A stretch of 64,000 nucleotides of DNA from contig JBDHSK010000007.1 of NCBI GenBank assembly GCA_039808025.1, positions 62,001 through 126,000 of the forward strand. Reading direction: 5' to 3'. Position numbers and translations under genes: made by a program. The stretch is from Sandaracinobacteroides sp039808025. Lineage in GTDB: Bacteria > Pseudomonadota > Alphaproteobacteria > Sphingomonadales > Sphingomonadaceae. The notes under the pieces were generated by a model. The model was not told the origin of the DNA. It ran no database searches and worked only from the letters and a program-made list of their open reading frames with translations. This document shows, piece by piece, positions 27,241-37,241 of the stretch (its first letter is position 1; every line of letters begins with the position of its first letter).

Positions 27241-28199
27241 GCCAGCCCCACGATGATACGGTCTGCCACCACGGCGGCAAAGATGACGGCCAGATAGAGC
27301 AGTGAGAAACCGAACAGCCGTTTTTCCGCGCGCATTCCGGAAGGCTCGGTTGCGGGGTTGCGCCACACGCACAACGCCAGCCAGATGAAGACGAGGCCCA
27401 TGACCGCGGCAACGATGGCGTAGATCATGCCCAGCAAACCAAGCCACACCGGCGCCACCGAAACGGCCAGCAGCACCAGCGAATACAGGAGTATCTGCCG
27501 GCGCGTTTCCCTGAACCCATGGGTGACGGGCAGCATCGGGATGCCGGCGTTGGCATAATCGGTTCGCACGAACAGGGCGAGCGCCCAGAAGTGCGGCGGA
27601 GTCCACGCGAAGATGATGGCGAACAGCAGCAGCGGCAGGGCAGTGACATCTCCAGTAACCGCCGCCCAGCCGATTATCGGCGGGAAGGCGCCGGCGGCTC
27701 CGCCGATGACGATGTTCTGCGGTGTGCGCGGCTTCAGCCACATGGTGTAGATGACCACGTAAAAGCCGATCGAGGCAGCCAGCCAGCCAGCCGCCACCCA
27801 GTTGGTGGCAAACGCCATGGTGACCACCGAAAAGACCGCGAGGATCGCTGCGAACCCCAGCGCTTCGTCGCGCCCCAGCCGCCCGGACGGCAGCGGCCGC
27901 CCGGTGGTACGTTTCATCTTGCTGTCAATATCGGCTTCCCACCACTGGTTGAAAGCACCGGCAGCCCCGGCGCCAACAGCTATGCACAGGATCGCCACCA
28001 TCGACAGGAAGAAGGGCAGATGCCCCGGTGCTGCCAGCAACCCGCAGGCACCCGTGAAAACCACCAGCGTCATCACCCTGGGCTTCAGAAGTGCCCAGTA
28101 ATCCCGCCAGTCAGCCTGGGGCAGTGCTGCCTGCATAACCGTTGCCGGAGCGTCGTGTGACGCTCCGGCTCTGGTTTCTGACAGGTGCTGCGAAGCCAT
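27237..28199 (-). CDS. ctaB: Protoheme IX farnesyltransferase (heme O synthase)
   Basis: 320 residues, UbiA-superfamily prenyltransferase with about nine spans. It farnesylates heme b to heme o, precursor of heme a for the aa3 oxidase. The prenyl-diphosphate site is the NQWWEADIDSKMKRTTGRPLP stretch (DxxxD plus the KMKRT motif). A second acidic loop follows in WALALFVRTDYANAGIPM. ATG 28199 is 11 nt after the ctaD stop. The early codons lie in a strong hairpin (28144-28169). It overlaps the small ORF downstream. Confidence 0.95.
   Translation of the reverse strand: MASQHLSETRAGASHDAPATVMQAALPQADWRDYWALLKPRVMTLVVFTGACGLLAAPGHLPFFLSMVAILCIAVGAGAAGAFNQWWEADIDSKMKRTTGRPLPSGRLGRDEALGFAAILAVFSVVTMAFATNWVAAGWLAASIGFYVVIYTMWLKPRTPQNIVIGGAAGAFPPIIGWAAVTGDVTALPLLLFAIIFAWTPPHFWALALFVRTDYANAGIPMLPVTHGFRETRRQILLYSLVLLAVSVAPVWLGLLGMIYAIVAAVMGLVFIWLALCVWRNPATEPSGMRAEKRLFGFSLLYLAVIFAAVVADRIIVGLA
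28144..28169. repeat. Strong inverted repeat inside the ctaB N-terminal codons
   Basis: GCCGGAGCGTC / GACGCTCCGGC form an 11-bp perfect stem with a GTGT loop. It covers about codons 11-19 of ctaB (GASHDAPAT region), in the variable N-terminal extension. No T-run follows on the minus strand. It could slow ribosomes, stabilise the upstream ctaCD message or bind a factor. Confidence 0.6.
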
Positions 28200-28209
28200 G
28201 CTTCTGGTC

Positions 28210-29886
28210 TCAGTGATGGCCGAGGGCCCCGCGCAGGTCGGGGGTGGTCTCGAACTGGTGGAAGGGAACGGGCGACGGCAGAGTCCACTCGAGCGTCGTG
28301 GCACCTTCGCCCCAGGGGTTGGCCGCTGCCTTGCGGCCGCCCACAAGCGACACCACGATGTTCAGGAAGAACACCAGCACCCCGACACCCATGATCACAT
28401 AACCGATCGAGGCAATGTGGTTCCAGTAATGGAAGGCTTCCGGATAATCAGGGATGCGCCGCGGCATGCCGGCCTGGCCGAGGAAGTGCATCGGGAAGAA
28501 CAATACGTTCACACCGATGAAGAACAGCCAGAAGTGGAGTTTACCAAGGAACTCGTTGTATTCCTTGCCCCACATTTTGCCGAACCAGTAGTAGAAACCG
28601 GCAAACAGCGCGAACACGGCACCCAGCGACAGCACATAGTGGAAGTGGGCAATCACATAATAGGTGTCGTGCAGGACGGTATCGACACCGCCATTGGCGA
28701 CGACCACGCCCGTCACACCGCCGATAACGAACATGAAGATGAAGCCGAGCGCCCACAGCATCGGCGTCTCGAAGGTGATCTTGCCACCCCACATGGTGGC
28801 GATCCACGAGAAGATCTTCACGCCAGTGGGCACGGCGATGATCATGGTGGCGGCGGTGAAGTACATCTGTTCGTTCACCGGCATGCCCACCGTGAACATG
28901 TGGTGGGCCCAGACGATGAAGCCGATGAAGCCGATCGCGCACATGGCATAGGCCATACCGAGATAGCCGAACACCGGCTTGCGGCTGAAGGTTGAGATGA
29001 TGTGCGAGATGATGCCGAACGCCGGCACGATCATGATGTAGACTTCGGGGTGACCGAAGAACCAGAACAGGTGCTGGTAGAGCACCGGATCGCCACCACC
29101 GTCAGGAGCGAAGAAGGTGGTGCCGAAATTGCGGTCGGTGAGCAGCATGGTGATGGCGCCAGCCAGCACCGGCAGCGACAGCAGCAGCATGAAGGCGGTG
29201 ACCAGCACGGCCCAGACGAACAGCGGCATCTTGTGCATGGTCATGCCGGGGGCACGCATGTTGAAGATGGTCGTGATGAAATTGATGGCGCCAAGAATGG
29301 AGGCGGCGCCGGCAATGTGGATCGAGAAGATCACCAGATCGACGGCCGGCCCCGGGTGCCCGGAGGTGGAAAGCGGCGGATAGAGAGTCCAGCCGGTTCC
29401 GGCGCCGTTGAAGCCCGGAGGGCCGGGGACGAACATCGAGGAGCAGAACAGCACGAAGGCCGCCGTCGTCAGCCAGTAGGAGATGTTGTTGAGGCGCGGG
29501 AACGCCATGTCGGGCGCTCCGATCATGATCGGAACGAACCAGTTGCCGAACCCGCCGATCAGCGCCGGCATCACCAGGAAGAAGATCATGATGAGGCCGT
29601 GGCCGGTGATGAACACGTTCCACAGCTGGTGGGCGGCATCGAGGTTGCCGTCGGTGAACCACGGGATGATCTGCATTCCGGGGTTGGCGAGTTCCCAGCG
29701 CATGATGCCGGAAATCCCGCCGCCGATCACGCCAGCGAAGATGGCGAAGATCAGGTAGAGCGTGCCGATATCCTTGTGGTTGGTCGACAGGAACCAGCGG
29801 GTGAAAAAGCTTGGCGAGTGCGCATGATAGGAATCATGGTCGCCGGCATGCGCCTGAAGGGCGTGGGTGTCTGCGTGGGAAGCCAT
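28210..29886 (-). CDS. ctaD: Cytochrome c oxidase subunit I (aa3 type)
   Basis: 558 residues with 12 expected spans. It holds heme a and the heme a3-CuB centre. Landmarks are FFTRWFLSTNHKDIGTLYL, the heme a histidine region FITGHGLIMIFFLVMP, the FWFFGHPEVYIMIVPAFG helix with the CuB His and Tyr, VWAHHMFTVGM and HFHYVLSLGAVFALF. ATG 29886 has GAGGAGACAG upstream. Second gene of the cluster, 10 nt after the ctaC stop. Confidence 0.97.
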   Translation of the reverse strand: MASHADTHALQAHAGDHDSYHAHSPSFFTRWFLSTNHKDIGTLYLIFAIFAGVIGGGISGIMRWELANPGMQIIPWFTDGNLDAAHQLWNVFITGHGLIMIFFLVMPALIGGFGNWFVPIMIGAPDMAFPRLNNISYWLTTAAFVLFCSSMFVPGPPGFNGAGTGWTLYPPLSTSGHPGPAVDLVIFSIHIAGAASILGAINFITTIFNMRAPGMTMHKMPLFVWAVLVTAFMLLLSLPVLAGAITMLLTDRNFGTTFFAPDGGGDPVLYQHLFWFFGHPEVYIMIVPAFGIISHIISTFSRKPVFGYLGMAYAMCAIGFIGFIVWAHHMFTVGMPVNEQMYFTAATMIIAVPTGVKIFSWIATMWGGKITFETPMLWALGFIFMFVIGGVTGVVVANGGVDTVLHDTYYVIAHFHYVLSLGAVFALFAGFYYWFGKMWGKEYNEFLGKLHFWLFFIGVNVLFFPMHFLGQAGMPRRIPDYPEAFHYWNHIASIGYVIMGVGVLVFFLNIVVSLVGGRKAAANPWGEGATTLEWTLPSPVPFHQFETTPDLRGALGHH

Positions 29887-29896
29887 GGCTGTCTCC

Positions 29897-31039
29897 TCAG
29901 GCGGCGGGGGTGGAAGCTGCGGCGGTTGCCGCAGCGGCGGTGGCAACGGCAGCACTGGCTGCGGTTGCCGTGGTTACGGCGACGGAATCCGCTGGTGTGG
30001 TTGCAGATACCGGGGCAGCAGCGGTCGCTGCCGGCGCCGGGGCGATCCCCGGACCGGTCGGCTCGATGCCGTCTTCAGCCTGCTTCATGCGCACCCAGCG
30101 GCGGAAATCTTCCGGTGTGCGCACTTCGACGGCAATCGGCATCAGGCTGTGTTTCACACCGCAGATTTCCGAACATTGGCCATAATAGACGCCGGGGCGA
30201 TCGACCTTGAACCAGGTCTCGTTGATGCGGCCGGGGATGGCGTCCATCTTCACCCAGAAGCTGGGCACGGCAAAGCTGTGGATCACATCGGCGGCAGTGA
30301 CCAGCACCTTCACGACAGCCCCGGCCGGAACCACCAGCCGGTTGTCGACGTCGAGCAGGTAGGGATCACCGTTCTTGCGGGCGTCTTCCTCGGAAAGTGG
30401 CAGGCTGTCGAACGAGATGCCGCCGTAATCAGGGTATTCATACCCCCAGTACCACTGGTAGCCGGTCGCCTTGATGGTGATGTCGGCCTTGGGCGGGAAA
30501 TATTGCTTGGCGAGCAGACGGAAGCTGGGGAAGGCGATGGCCAGCAGCACCAGCGCCGGAACCACTGTCCAGATCACCTCGATGGTGAAGTTGTGCGCCC
30601 GCGTCGACGGCACCGGGTTGGCCGAGGCGCGATAGCGGATGATGCACCACGTCATCAGAACCAGCACCAGGGCAGTGATGAAGATGCTGATGGGGTTCAG
30701 CACATAGTCAAGCATGGCGAGCGCCTGCTTGCCGACCGGCGTGAACTGTTCCTGGACGTGAATGCCCCGTGGAATCGGCTGGCCGATGTCGGGCGTCGGC
30801 GCCAGGCGTTCATAGCCGGCGTCGACTGCGGGAGCTGCCGCAGCAGGCGCCACGGTGGGACCGGTGACAGGATCGGCGACGGTTGCCGCGACCACCGGAG
30901 CAGCGGCAGGTTCTGCGCTTTGGGCAAGGCCGCTTGCGGCCAGCAGCAGCAGTGAGGCAGCGCCAGCCGCCTTCAAGGATACCCGGGCAGCCGCTACCGC
31001 CCTCAAGGATTTCGGGCCCGTTGCCCAACCAATTGCCAT
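29897..31039 (-). CDS. ctaC: Cytochrome c oxidase subunit II with Ala/Thr-rich ends
   Basis: 380 residues. A signal peptide ending near SGLAQSAEP is followed by an Ala/Pro/Val-rich linker, two membrane spans, and the periplasmic cupredoxin domain with CuA ligands in YYGQCSEICGVKHSLMPI. The aromatic GYQWYWGYEYPD electron-entry patch is present. Unusual: about 45 residues of low-complexity Ala/Thr/Val/Pro tail close the protein, not part of the family core. ATG 31039 follows CTGAGGATCAGGG. First gene of the oxidase operon; the upstream gap to recG is 193 nt and must hold its promoter, but no good boxes were found. Confidence 0.95.
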   Translation of the reverse strand: MAIGWATGPKSLRAVAAARVSLKAAGAASLLLLAASGLAQSAEPAAAPVVAATVADPVTGPTVAPAAAAPAVDAGYERLAPTPDIGQPIPRGIHVQEQFTPVGKQALAMLDYVLNPISIFITALVLVLMTWCIIRYRASANPVPSTRAHNFTIEVIWTVVPALVLLAIAFPSFRLLAKQYFPPKADITIKATGYQWYWGYEYPDYGGISFDSLPLSEEDARKNGDPYLLDVDNRLVVPAGAVVKVLVTAADVIHSFAVPSFWVKMDAIPGRINETWFKVDRPGVYYGQCSEICGVKHSLMPIAVEVRTPEDFRRWVRMKQAEDGIEPTGPGIAPAPAATAAAPVSATTPADSVAVTTATAASAAVATAAAATAAASTPAA

Positions 31040-31200
31040 TCCCTGATCCTCAGTTGTTGTCTGGTGATTCCTTCCGGCAATACCCAAGGGGTGCCATCAC
31101 TACAAGCCAAGATAACGAGTCGGCTGCCGGATCGGACACTTAACCACCTCATTCAGGGGATGAAGGCATTTTTCTTTCATGTCGACATCAGTGATTGTCA

Positions 31201-31218
31201 GGACAACCGGTGTTGTCC
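31201..31218 (-). terminator. Stem-loop 14 nt after recG
   Basis: GGACAAC / GTTGTCC, a 7-bp perfect stem with a 4-nt loop. On the minus strand no uridine run follows, so it may be a weak or Rho-assisted end for recG, or a protein site ahead of ctaC. Confidence 0.35.
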
Positions 31219-31232
31219 GCCGTGGTGGCCCG

Positions 31233-33311
31233 TCAGCCGCCGCGCAACGTGCCAACGGCGGCATCGCGTTCGTGCAGATAGAGCAGCAGGCGGGCGGCGC
31301 CGCCGCGTCGCCCCTGCAATCCGCCATCGCGGTCAAGAAGCAGGCGGGCGTCGGCGTCGGCGCCGTCCATCAGCCGGCTGATCTGTTCCTCGCTGGCAAG
31401 GTGAAACCCTTCGTCGCCCGATTGGCGGGTGCCGAGCATTTCGCCGGGCCCACGCAACCGCAGATCGGCTTCGGCGATGGCAAAGCCATCGTCACTCGAG
31501 CGCATCATCTGCAGGCGCTGGCGCCCCGGCTCAGAGAGATCGGACTGGCGTAGCAGGATGCAGGTTGAATGCTCACGGCCACGCCCGACCCGCCCGCGCA
31601 GCTGGTGCAGCTGGGCAAGGCCGAAGCGTTCGGCGGATTCGATGATCATCAATGTGGCGTCGGGCACATCCACGCCCACCTCGATCACCGTTGTCGCCAC
31701 CAGCAGGCGGGCAGCACCGCTGGTGAAGCGGTTCATTTCGCTGTCGCGTGCGGTTCCTGCCAGCCGCCCATGCACCAGCGCCACCTGATCGCCGAAATGC
31801 TGACGCAGCATGCCGGCGCGCACCACGGCAGGAGTGGGGGCGCTGGAACCGTCGCCGCTGTCGTCGGCCCCGGCTTCCAGCAGCGGGCACACCCAATAGG
31901 CCTGCGCCCCTGTTGCCAGATGACGCCCCAGCGCCGCGATCACTTCCTCAAGCCGCGTCAGCGGCATGACCAGGGTTGTCACCGGCTGGCGGCCGGGCGG
32001 CCGCTCATCGAGGCGCGACACATCCATCTCGCCGAAGTGCGCCAGCTGCAGGGTGCGGGGAATGGGCGTTGCCGTCATCACCAGCAGGTGCGGCGGATGC
32101 TCGGCCTTTTCCGTCAGCATCATCCGCTGGGCGACACCGAAGCGGTGCTGTTCATCGACCACCGCCAGCCCGAGATCATGATAGGTGACCCCGGGCATGA
32201 ACACCGCGTGGGTGCCGACAAGGATATCGATGGTGCCACTGGCCAGATCGCGCAGTGTGGAGTCGCGCTGTCGGCCCTTTTCGCGGCCCGAGAGAAACCC
32301 GAGCCTGACCGGCAGGCCGGCCAGCAAGGTGGAGAGCGTTGTGAAATGCTGGCGGGCCAGCAGATCGGTGGGTGCAACCAGCACCCCTTGTGCGCCGGCT
32401 TCCACGGCCACCAGCAGCGCCAGCACTGCCACCAGTGTCTTTCCTGAGCCGACATCGCCCTGCAACAGCCGCAGCATGGCGTGCGGCGTGGTGAGATCAG
32501 CGGCGATCTCCGTAAACACCCGGTGCTGGGCGCCGGTGAGTGGCCAGGGCAGTGACGCAAGAAGGGCGCCGGTCAGCTTGCCGGTGGCCGCCAACGGGTG
32601 GCCGCGCTGACGCCGGCGGCGCTGGCGGACCAGCAGCCAGGCCAGCCTGCTTGCCAGCAGTTCGTCGTGGGCGAGGCGATCGCGCGCGGCAGCGGCTGTG
32701 CTGGAATCGGCAGACTGGTGGGCAACACGCAGCGCCTCGGCAAAGGTGGGCCAGCGGTTGGCGGCCAGCAACGATGGCTCGATCCATTCCTCGAAGGGGG
32801 GCAGCCGATCAAGCGCCGCCGCCGCCAGCTGGGCGATACGGCGGCTGGTCAGACCCTCGGTCAGCGGGTAGATCGGCTCGGCCTCGGTGGCGCCGTCGTG
32901 CATGACTTCCGGATGGTTGATCTGGTAGCGGCCGTTCCAGCTTTCGAGCTTGCCGGCGATCACCATGGTTGCACCGGTGGGGAAGCGCCGCGCCAGATGC
33001 ACCCCCTTGGGCCCGAAGAACGCCAGAACCAGGCCGATGTGGTCGGCATCGTCGGCCAGCACCCGCGTCGGGCCGCGCCCGCGCGCCGGCTCACTGCCGG
33101 AAATGCGCACGGCAATGGCGATGCGTTCGCCCACCCGGGCGTTTGCCAGCCCGCTGACCCGCCGGGTATGCCGCCAGCCGACCGGCAGGTAGAACAGCAG
33201 GTCTTTCACAAGGTGGATATCCAGCCGCGCCAGCGCCCGTGCTGCCGCCGGGCCGACATGCGGCAGGGTGGAGACTTCGGCAAACAGGGGGTTGAGCCGT
33301 TCCGGGCGCAT
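31233..33311 (-). CDS. recG: ATP-dependent DNA helicase RecG
   Basis: 692 residues. An N-terminal wedge/OB domain (about 60-150) is followed by the SF2 helicase core. Walker A is GDVGSGKT, motif II is VDEQHRFG, motif III is MTATPIPRTL, and the C-terminal TRG-like module includes RGRVGRG and GPGEMLGTRQSG. RecG reverses stalled forks and migrates Holliday junctions. ATG 33311 gives the usual MRPERLNPLF start. It is divergent from sdhE-mfd. Confidence 0.96.
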   Translation of the reverse strand: MRPERLNPLFAEVSTLPHVGPAAARALARLDIHLVKDLLFYLPVGWRHTRRVSGLANARVGERIAIAVRISGSEPARGRGPTRVLADDADHIGLVLAFFGPKGVHLARRFPTGATMVIAGKLESWNGRYQINHPEVMHDGATEAEPIYPLTEGLTSRRIAQLAAAALDRLPPFEEWIEPSLLAANRWPTFAEALRVAHQSADSSTAAAARDRLAHDELLASRLAWLLVRQRRRRQRGHPLAATGKLTGALLASLPWPLTGAQHRVFTEIAADLTTPHAMLRLLQGDVGSGKTLVAVLALLVAVEAGAQGVLVAPTDLLARQHFTTLSTLLAGLPVRLGFLSGREKGRQRDSTLRDLASGTIDILVGTHAVFMPGVTYHDLGLAVVDEQHRFGVAQRMMLTEKAEHPPHLLVMTATPIPRTLQLAHFGEMDVSRLDERPPGRQPVTTLVMPLTRLEEVIAALGRHLATGAQAYWVCPLLEAGADDSGDGSSAPTPAVVRAGMLRQHFGDQVALVHGRLAGTARDSEMNRFTSGAARLLVATTVIEVGVDVPDATLMIIESAERFGLAQLHQLRGRVGRGREHSTCILLRQSDLSEPGRQRLQMMRSSDDGFAIAEADLRLRGPGEMLGTRQSGDEGFHLASEEQISRLMDGADADARLLLDRDGGLQGRRGGAARLLLYLHERDAAVGTLRGG

Positions 33312-33384
33312 GTCTATGTCGCTAGCCGACTGACGGGCGGCCTGCAAATGGCCGGGCCCGCCACAGGCTGTGAAAGAGGCGCCC

Positions 33385-33657
33385 ATGTCGCTGTCGGAAG
33401 AAGTCAGGCGTCGCACCTTGTGGCGGGCGCATCATCGCGGCACCCGCGAGGCGGATATGCTGGTGGGGGGCTTTGCCGACCGCTGGCTTGCCCATATGGA
33501 TGCCGAGGGGTTGCGTTGGTTCGAGGTGGTGCTGAACGAACAGGATGTTGATATCATGGCCTGGGCGTTCGGAACGGCAACACCGCCCGCGCATCTGCAG
33601 GGCCAGTGGATGGTGCGGTTGTGCGCCCTTGATTACATCAACCTCACGCCACGCTGA
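33385..33657 (+). CDS. sdhE: Succinate dehydrogenase assembly factor SdhE
   Basis: 90 residues, standard size. The flavinylation motif RGxxE appears as HRGTREADMLVGGF, followed by DAEGLRWFEVVLNEQDVDIMAW. SdhE helps attach FAD covalently to SdhA. ATG 33385 has GAGG 6 nt upstream. It overlaps the mfd start by one base (TGATG), so it is coupled to mfd. Confidence 0.93.
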   Translation: MSLSEEVRRRTLWRAHHRGTREADMLVGGFADRWLAHMDAEGLRWFEVVLNEQDVDIMAWAFGTATPPAHLQGQWMVRLCALDYINLTPR

Positions 33658-36600
33658 TGCTGCCGGTTGCCGAGATTGCCGCGGCCCGGCGGCCGTTGCG
33701 GCTCACTGGCGCTCCCTCGGGGTTGCTGCCGTGGCTGCTTGCCGATCTGGCGCGCGCCGGCGGGCTTGACCGGCGCCGCGTGGTGCTGATCGCCGCCGAC
33801 GAGGCGGCCGGCCAGGCAGTTGTTGATGCCGTGCCGTTTTTCGCACCTGACGTGACACCCTTGTGGCTGCCGGCGTGGGATTGTCTGCCATATGACCGCG
33901 CTGGCCCGGCGCAGAAAGTGCTGGCCGACCGGCTGGCGGCATTGGCAGTGCTGGCTAAGTCGCCCGCCGGGCCGCAACTGCTGGTGACGACCGTGGCGGC
34001 CGCCACCCAGCGCCTGCTGCCACAAGAACGGATGCGCGAAGCGACGCTGACGCTGGAAGAAGGCAGCCGCATCGGTCGTGACCAGGTGCTGCAGGCGTTG
34101 CAGCGGGCCGGTTATACCCGGGTGGAAACCATTGCCGAAGCTGGTGATTATGCTGTGCGGGGTGGCCTTGTCGACCTGATCCCCGCCGGCTCGGCTACCG
34201 GGTTCCGGCTTGATTTCTTCGGCGACGAGATCGAGGCGATCCGCATCGTTGATCCGCTGACCCAGCTGACCACCGGGCGCACCCGGGGGTTCACGCTGCT
34301 GCCGGTTGCCGAACTTATCCTTGACGAAGAGCGCATCCGCCGCTTCCGCCATGGCTGGCTGGAGGCATTCGGCCAGCCGGCCACTGCCGACCCGCTGTAT
34401 CAGGCAGCGAGCGACGGGCGGCGGATTGCCGGGATCGATCATTATCTGCCGCTGTTCGAACCGCGCCTAGTCAGCCTGTTTGACTGGCTGGGTCCTGACG
34501 ACATGCTGTTCCTCGATGGCGGGGCGCCATCGGCAGCCCATGATCGTTACGAGGCCATCGCCGACTATTACCAGAACCGGATGACGGCGCTGGCACAGCC
34601 GCCGGGCAAGCTGAAGCTGGGAACGGCGGTATATCGGCCGCTTAAGCCCGAGCGGCTGTATCTGGCTGAGACGGACTATCGCGAACAGGTGGCGGCCCGC
34701 GCCACCACCATCAGCGCCCTTCCAGACGACAGCGGCCTTGAGCTGCATGGCCGCCCCGCCGTCGATTTCGCACCGGCGCGGGTGGCTGCTGCCGCTGGCG
34801 GCCCGGTGGTCTATCAGGCGATTGCCGAGCGGCTGAAGGCGACGACCCCCCCACCGGTGATCGCTGCCTATTCCGAAGGCTCGCGCGAGCGGCTGCGCGC
34901 CCTGCTGGCAGAGCAGGGGGCCAAGGGGCTGGAACTGGCAGACAGCTGGCAGGCGGCCCTGGGGGCGGTGGCTCGCGGGGCAACGCCGCTGGTGGTTCTG
35001 GGGGTCGAAACCGGGTTCCGGCTTGATGATCTGGAGCTGTGGACCGAGCAGGACATGCTGGGCGACCGGCTGGTGCGCCGCCGTTCGGCACGCAAGGCCG
35101 ATGCCTTCCTCAAAGACCTGCAATCGCTGGAAACGGGTGAACTGGTGGTTCATACCGAGCATGGCATCGGCCGGTATATCGGACTGGTGGCGATCAGCGT
35201 CACCGGGGCCGAGCACGACACCGTGGCTCTGGAATATGCCGGCGGCGACAAGCTGTATGTGCCTGTCGAGAACCTCGACGTTCTGTCACGGTATGGCTCT
35301 GACTCCGAGGGTGTGGCACTCGACAGGCTGGGGGGGGTAAGCTGGCAGCAGCGGCGTGCCCGCATGAAAGAGCGCATCCGCGAGATCGCCCACGAGCTGC
35401 TGCGCACAGCCGCCCGGCGGGCGACCCGGCCGGCCGATGTGTTTGAACCCGATCCGCAGGGCTATGCCGCCTTTGTCGACCGCTTCCCGTGGGCCGAGAC
35501 CGACGACCAGTTGCGCGCCACCGCCGATGTCCTCGACGATCTGGCGGCAGGCCGCCCGATGGACCGGCTGGTGTGCGGAGATGTCGGCTTCGGCAAGACC
35601 GAAATCGCCTTGCGGGCCGCCTATGTGGCAGCGGCAACCGGCGCGCAGGTGGCGGTGATCTGCCCGACCACCTTGCTGGCCCGCCAGCATGCCGCCACCT
35701 TCCGCGAGCGGTTTGCCGGAACCGGGCTCGTGGTGGGGGCGTTGTCGCGGCTGGTGTCGGCAAGCGATGCCCGCGCCACCCGCGAGGGGCTGGCCGACGG
35801 ACGGATCGACATTGTTGTTGGCACCCATGCCATTTTGTCGAAATCGGTTTCGTTCAAGCGGCTGGGGCTGGTGATCGTCGACGAGGAGCAGCGGTTCGGC
35901 GTTACCCACAAGGAGCGGCTGAAAGCCCTGCGCGCCGATGTGCATGTGCTGACTTTAACCGCCACGCCGATTCCGCGCACCTTGCAGATGGCTTTGTCGG
36001 GGATTCGCGAGCTGTCGGTGATCGCCACGCCGCCGGTTGACCGGCTGGCGGTGCGCACCACTGTTGCCCCCTTCGACCCGGTGGTGGTGCGCGAGGCGCT
36101 GCTGCGCGAGCATCATCGCGGCGGCCAGAGCTTCATCGTGGTGCCGCGGGTGTCGGATATCCCCGATATCGAGGAATATCTGCGCCAGATGGTACCCGAG
36201 GTGCGCTATGTGACAGCGCATGGCCAGATGGCCGCGGGCGAAATCGAGGAGCGGATGACCGCCTTCTATGAACAGCGCCATGATGTGCTGGTGGCCACCA
36301 CCATCATCGAATCGGGGCTTGATATTCCGAACGCCAACACGCTGATCGTCCACCGCGCCGACATGTTCGGCCTTGCCCAGCTGTACCAGATCAGGGGGCG
36401 GGTGGGGCGCGCCAAACGCCGAGCCTATGCCGTGCTGACGACCAGCCCCGACGGAATGCTGACGGCGGCCGCCGAAAAGCGTCTGCAGGTGTTGGCAGGG
36501 CTTGACTCGCTGGGGGCGGGCTTTGAACTGGCGAGCCACGACCTCGATCAGCGCGGCGCCGGCAACCTGCTGGGCGACGAACAGTCGGGCCATATCCGCG

Positions 36601-37238
36601 AGGTGGGCTTTGAACTGTATCAATCGATGCTGGAAGACGCGATTCTGGCCGCCAAGGCCGAGGCCAGCGGACTGAAACCGCCCGAAGACCCGACCAGCCC
36701 GACGATTTCCGTCGATGTGCCGGTGATGATTCCCGAAGACTATGTGCCCGATCTGGCCTTGCGCATGGCGCTGTATCGGCGTGCCGCCGAGCTTCCCGAC
36801 AAGCCAGGGATAGACGCCTTTGCCGCCGAGATGATCGACCGGTTCGGCCCGCTTCCCGAACCGGTGCACAACCTGTTGAAGATCGTCGAGGCGCGCAACG
36901 CCGCCCGCCGCGCCCATATCCAGAAGATCGAGGTTGGCCCCAAGGGGGCGCTGGTCACCTTCGTGAACGATCAGTTTCCCAACCCGGCCGGACTTGTCGA
37001 GTGGATGCAGCGGCTGAAAGGGCAGGCGCGGTTACGGCCCGATCAGAAGCTGTTTCTGGCGCGCGATTTCGGCAGCGGAGCCGGGCGATTGGCGGGTGCG
37101 GTGTCGTTGGCGCGCGGACTGGCGCAGGCCGCCAGCGCCACCGCCGGCCGGCCGCAGGGGGCGCCGGCGGCACCGCCCGCCGCACCGCCAAAGCCAGCGA
37201 AAATGGTGCCGGGGGTGTTTCGCTCGAAGCGGCGCTGA
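33657..37238 (+). CDS. mfd: Transcription-repair coupling factor Mfd
   Basis: 1193 residues. The N-terminal UvrB-like module has GAPSGLLPWL and YDRAGP. The RNA-polymerase-interaction domain has GELVVHTEHGIGRYIGL. The SF2 translocase has GDVGFGKTEIALRA, VDEEQRFGV and LTATPIPRTLQMALSG, followed by RGRVGR. A C-terminal UvrA-binding region completes it. Mfd removes RNA polymerase stalled at lesions and recruits UvrAB. The last 50 residues are Ala/Pro-rich. Divergent from recG, so two repair helicases share a promoter region. Confidence 0.97.
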   Translation: MLPVAEIAAARRPLRLTGAPSGLLPWLLADLARAGGLDRRRVVLIAADEAAGQAVVDAVPFFAPDVTPLWLPAWDCLPYDRAGPAQKVLADRLAALAVLAKSPAGPQLLVTTVAAATQRLLPQERMREATLTLEEGSRIGRDQVLQALQRAGYTRVETIAEAGDYAVRGGLVDLIPAGSATGFRLDFFGDEIEAIRIVDPLTQLTTGRTRGFTLLPVAELILDEERIRRFRHGWLEAFGQPATADPLYQAASDGRRIAGIDHYLPLFEPRLVSLFDWLGPDDMLFLDGGAPSAAHDRYEAIADYYQNRMTALAQPPGKLKLGTAVYRPLKPERLYLAETDYREQVAARATTISALPDDSGLELHGRPAVDFAPARVAAAAGGPVVYQAIAERLKATTPPPVIAAYSEGSRERLRALLAEQGAKGLELADSWQAALGAVARGATPLVVLGVETGFRLDDLELWTEQDMLGDRLVRRRSARKADAFLKDLQSLETGELVVHTEHGIGRYIGLVAISVTGAEHDTVALEYAGGDKLYVPVENLDVLSRYGSDSEGVALDRLGGVSWQQRRARMKERIREIAHELLRTAARRATRPADVFEPDPQGYAAFVDRFPWAETDDQLRATADVLDDLAAGRPMDRLVCGDVGFGKTEIALRAAYVAAATGAQVAVICPTTLLARQHAATFRERFAGTGLVVGALSRLVSASDARATREGLADGRIDIVVGTHAILSKSVSFKRLGLVIVDEEQRFGVTHKERLKALRADVHVLTLTATPIPRTLQMALSGIRELSVIATPPVDRLAVRTTVAPFDPVVVREALLREHHRGGQSFIVVPRVSDIPDIEEYLRQMVPEVRYVTAHGQMAAGEIEERMTAFYEQRHDVLVATTIIESGLDIPNANTLIVHRADMFGLAQLYQIRGRVGRAKRRAYAVLTTSPDGMLTAAAEKRLQVLAGLDSLGAGFELASHDLDQRGAGNLLGDEQSGHIREVGFELYQSMLEDAILAAKAEASGLKPPEDPTSPTISVDVPVMIPEDYVPDLALRMALYRRAAELPDKPGIDAFAAEMIDRFGPLPEPVHNLLKIVEARNAARRAHIQKIEVGPKGALVTFVNDQFPNPAGLVEWMQRLKGQARLRPDQKLFLARDFGSGAGRLAGAVSLARGLAQAASATAGRPQGAPAAPPAAPPKPAKMVPGVFRSKRR

Positions 37239-37241
37239 GCG

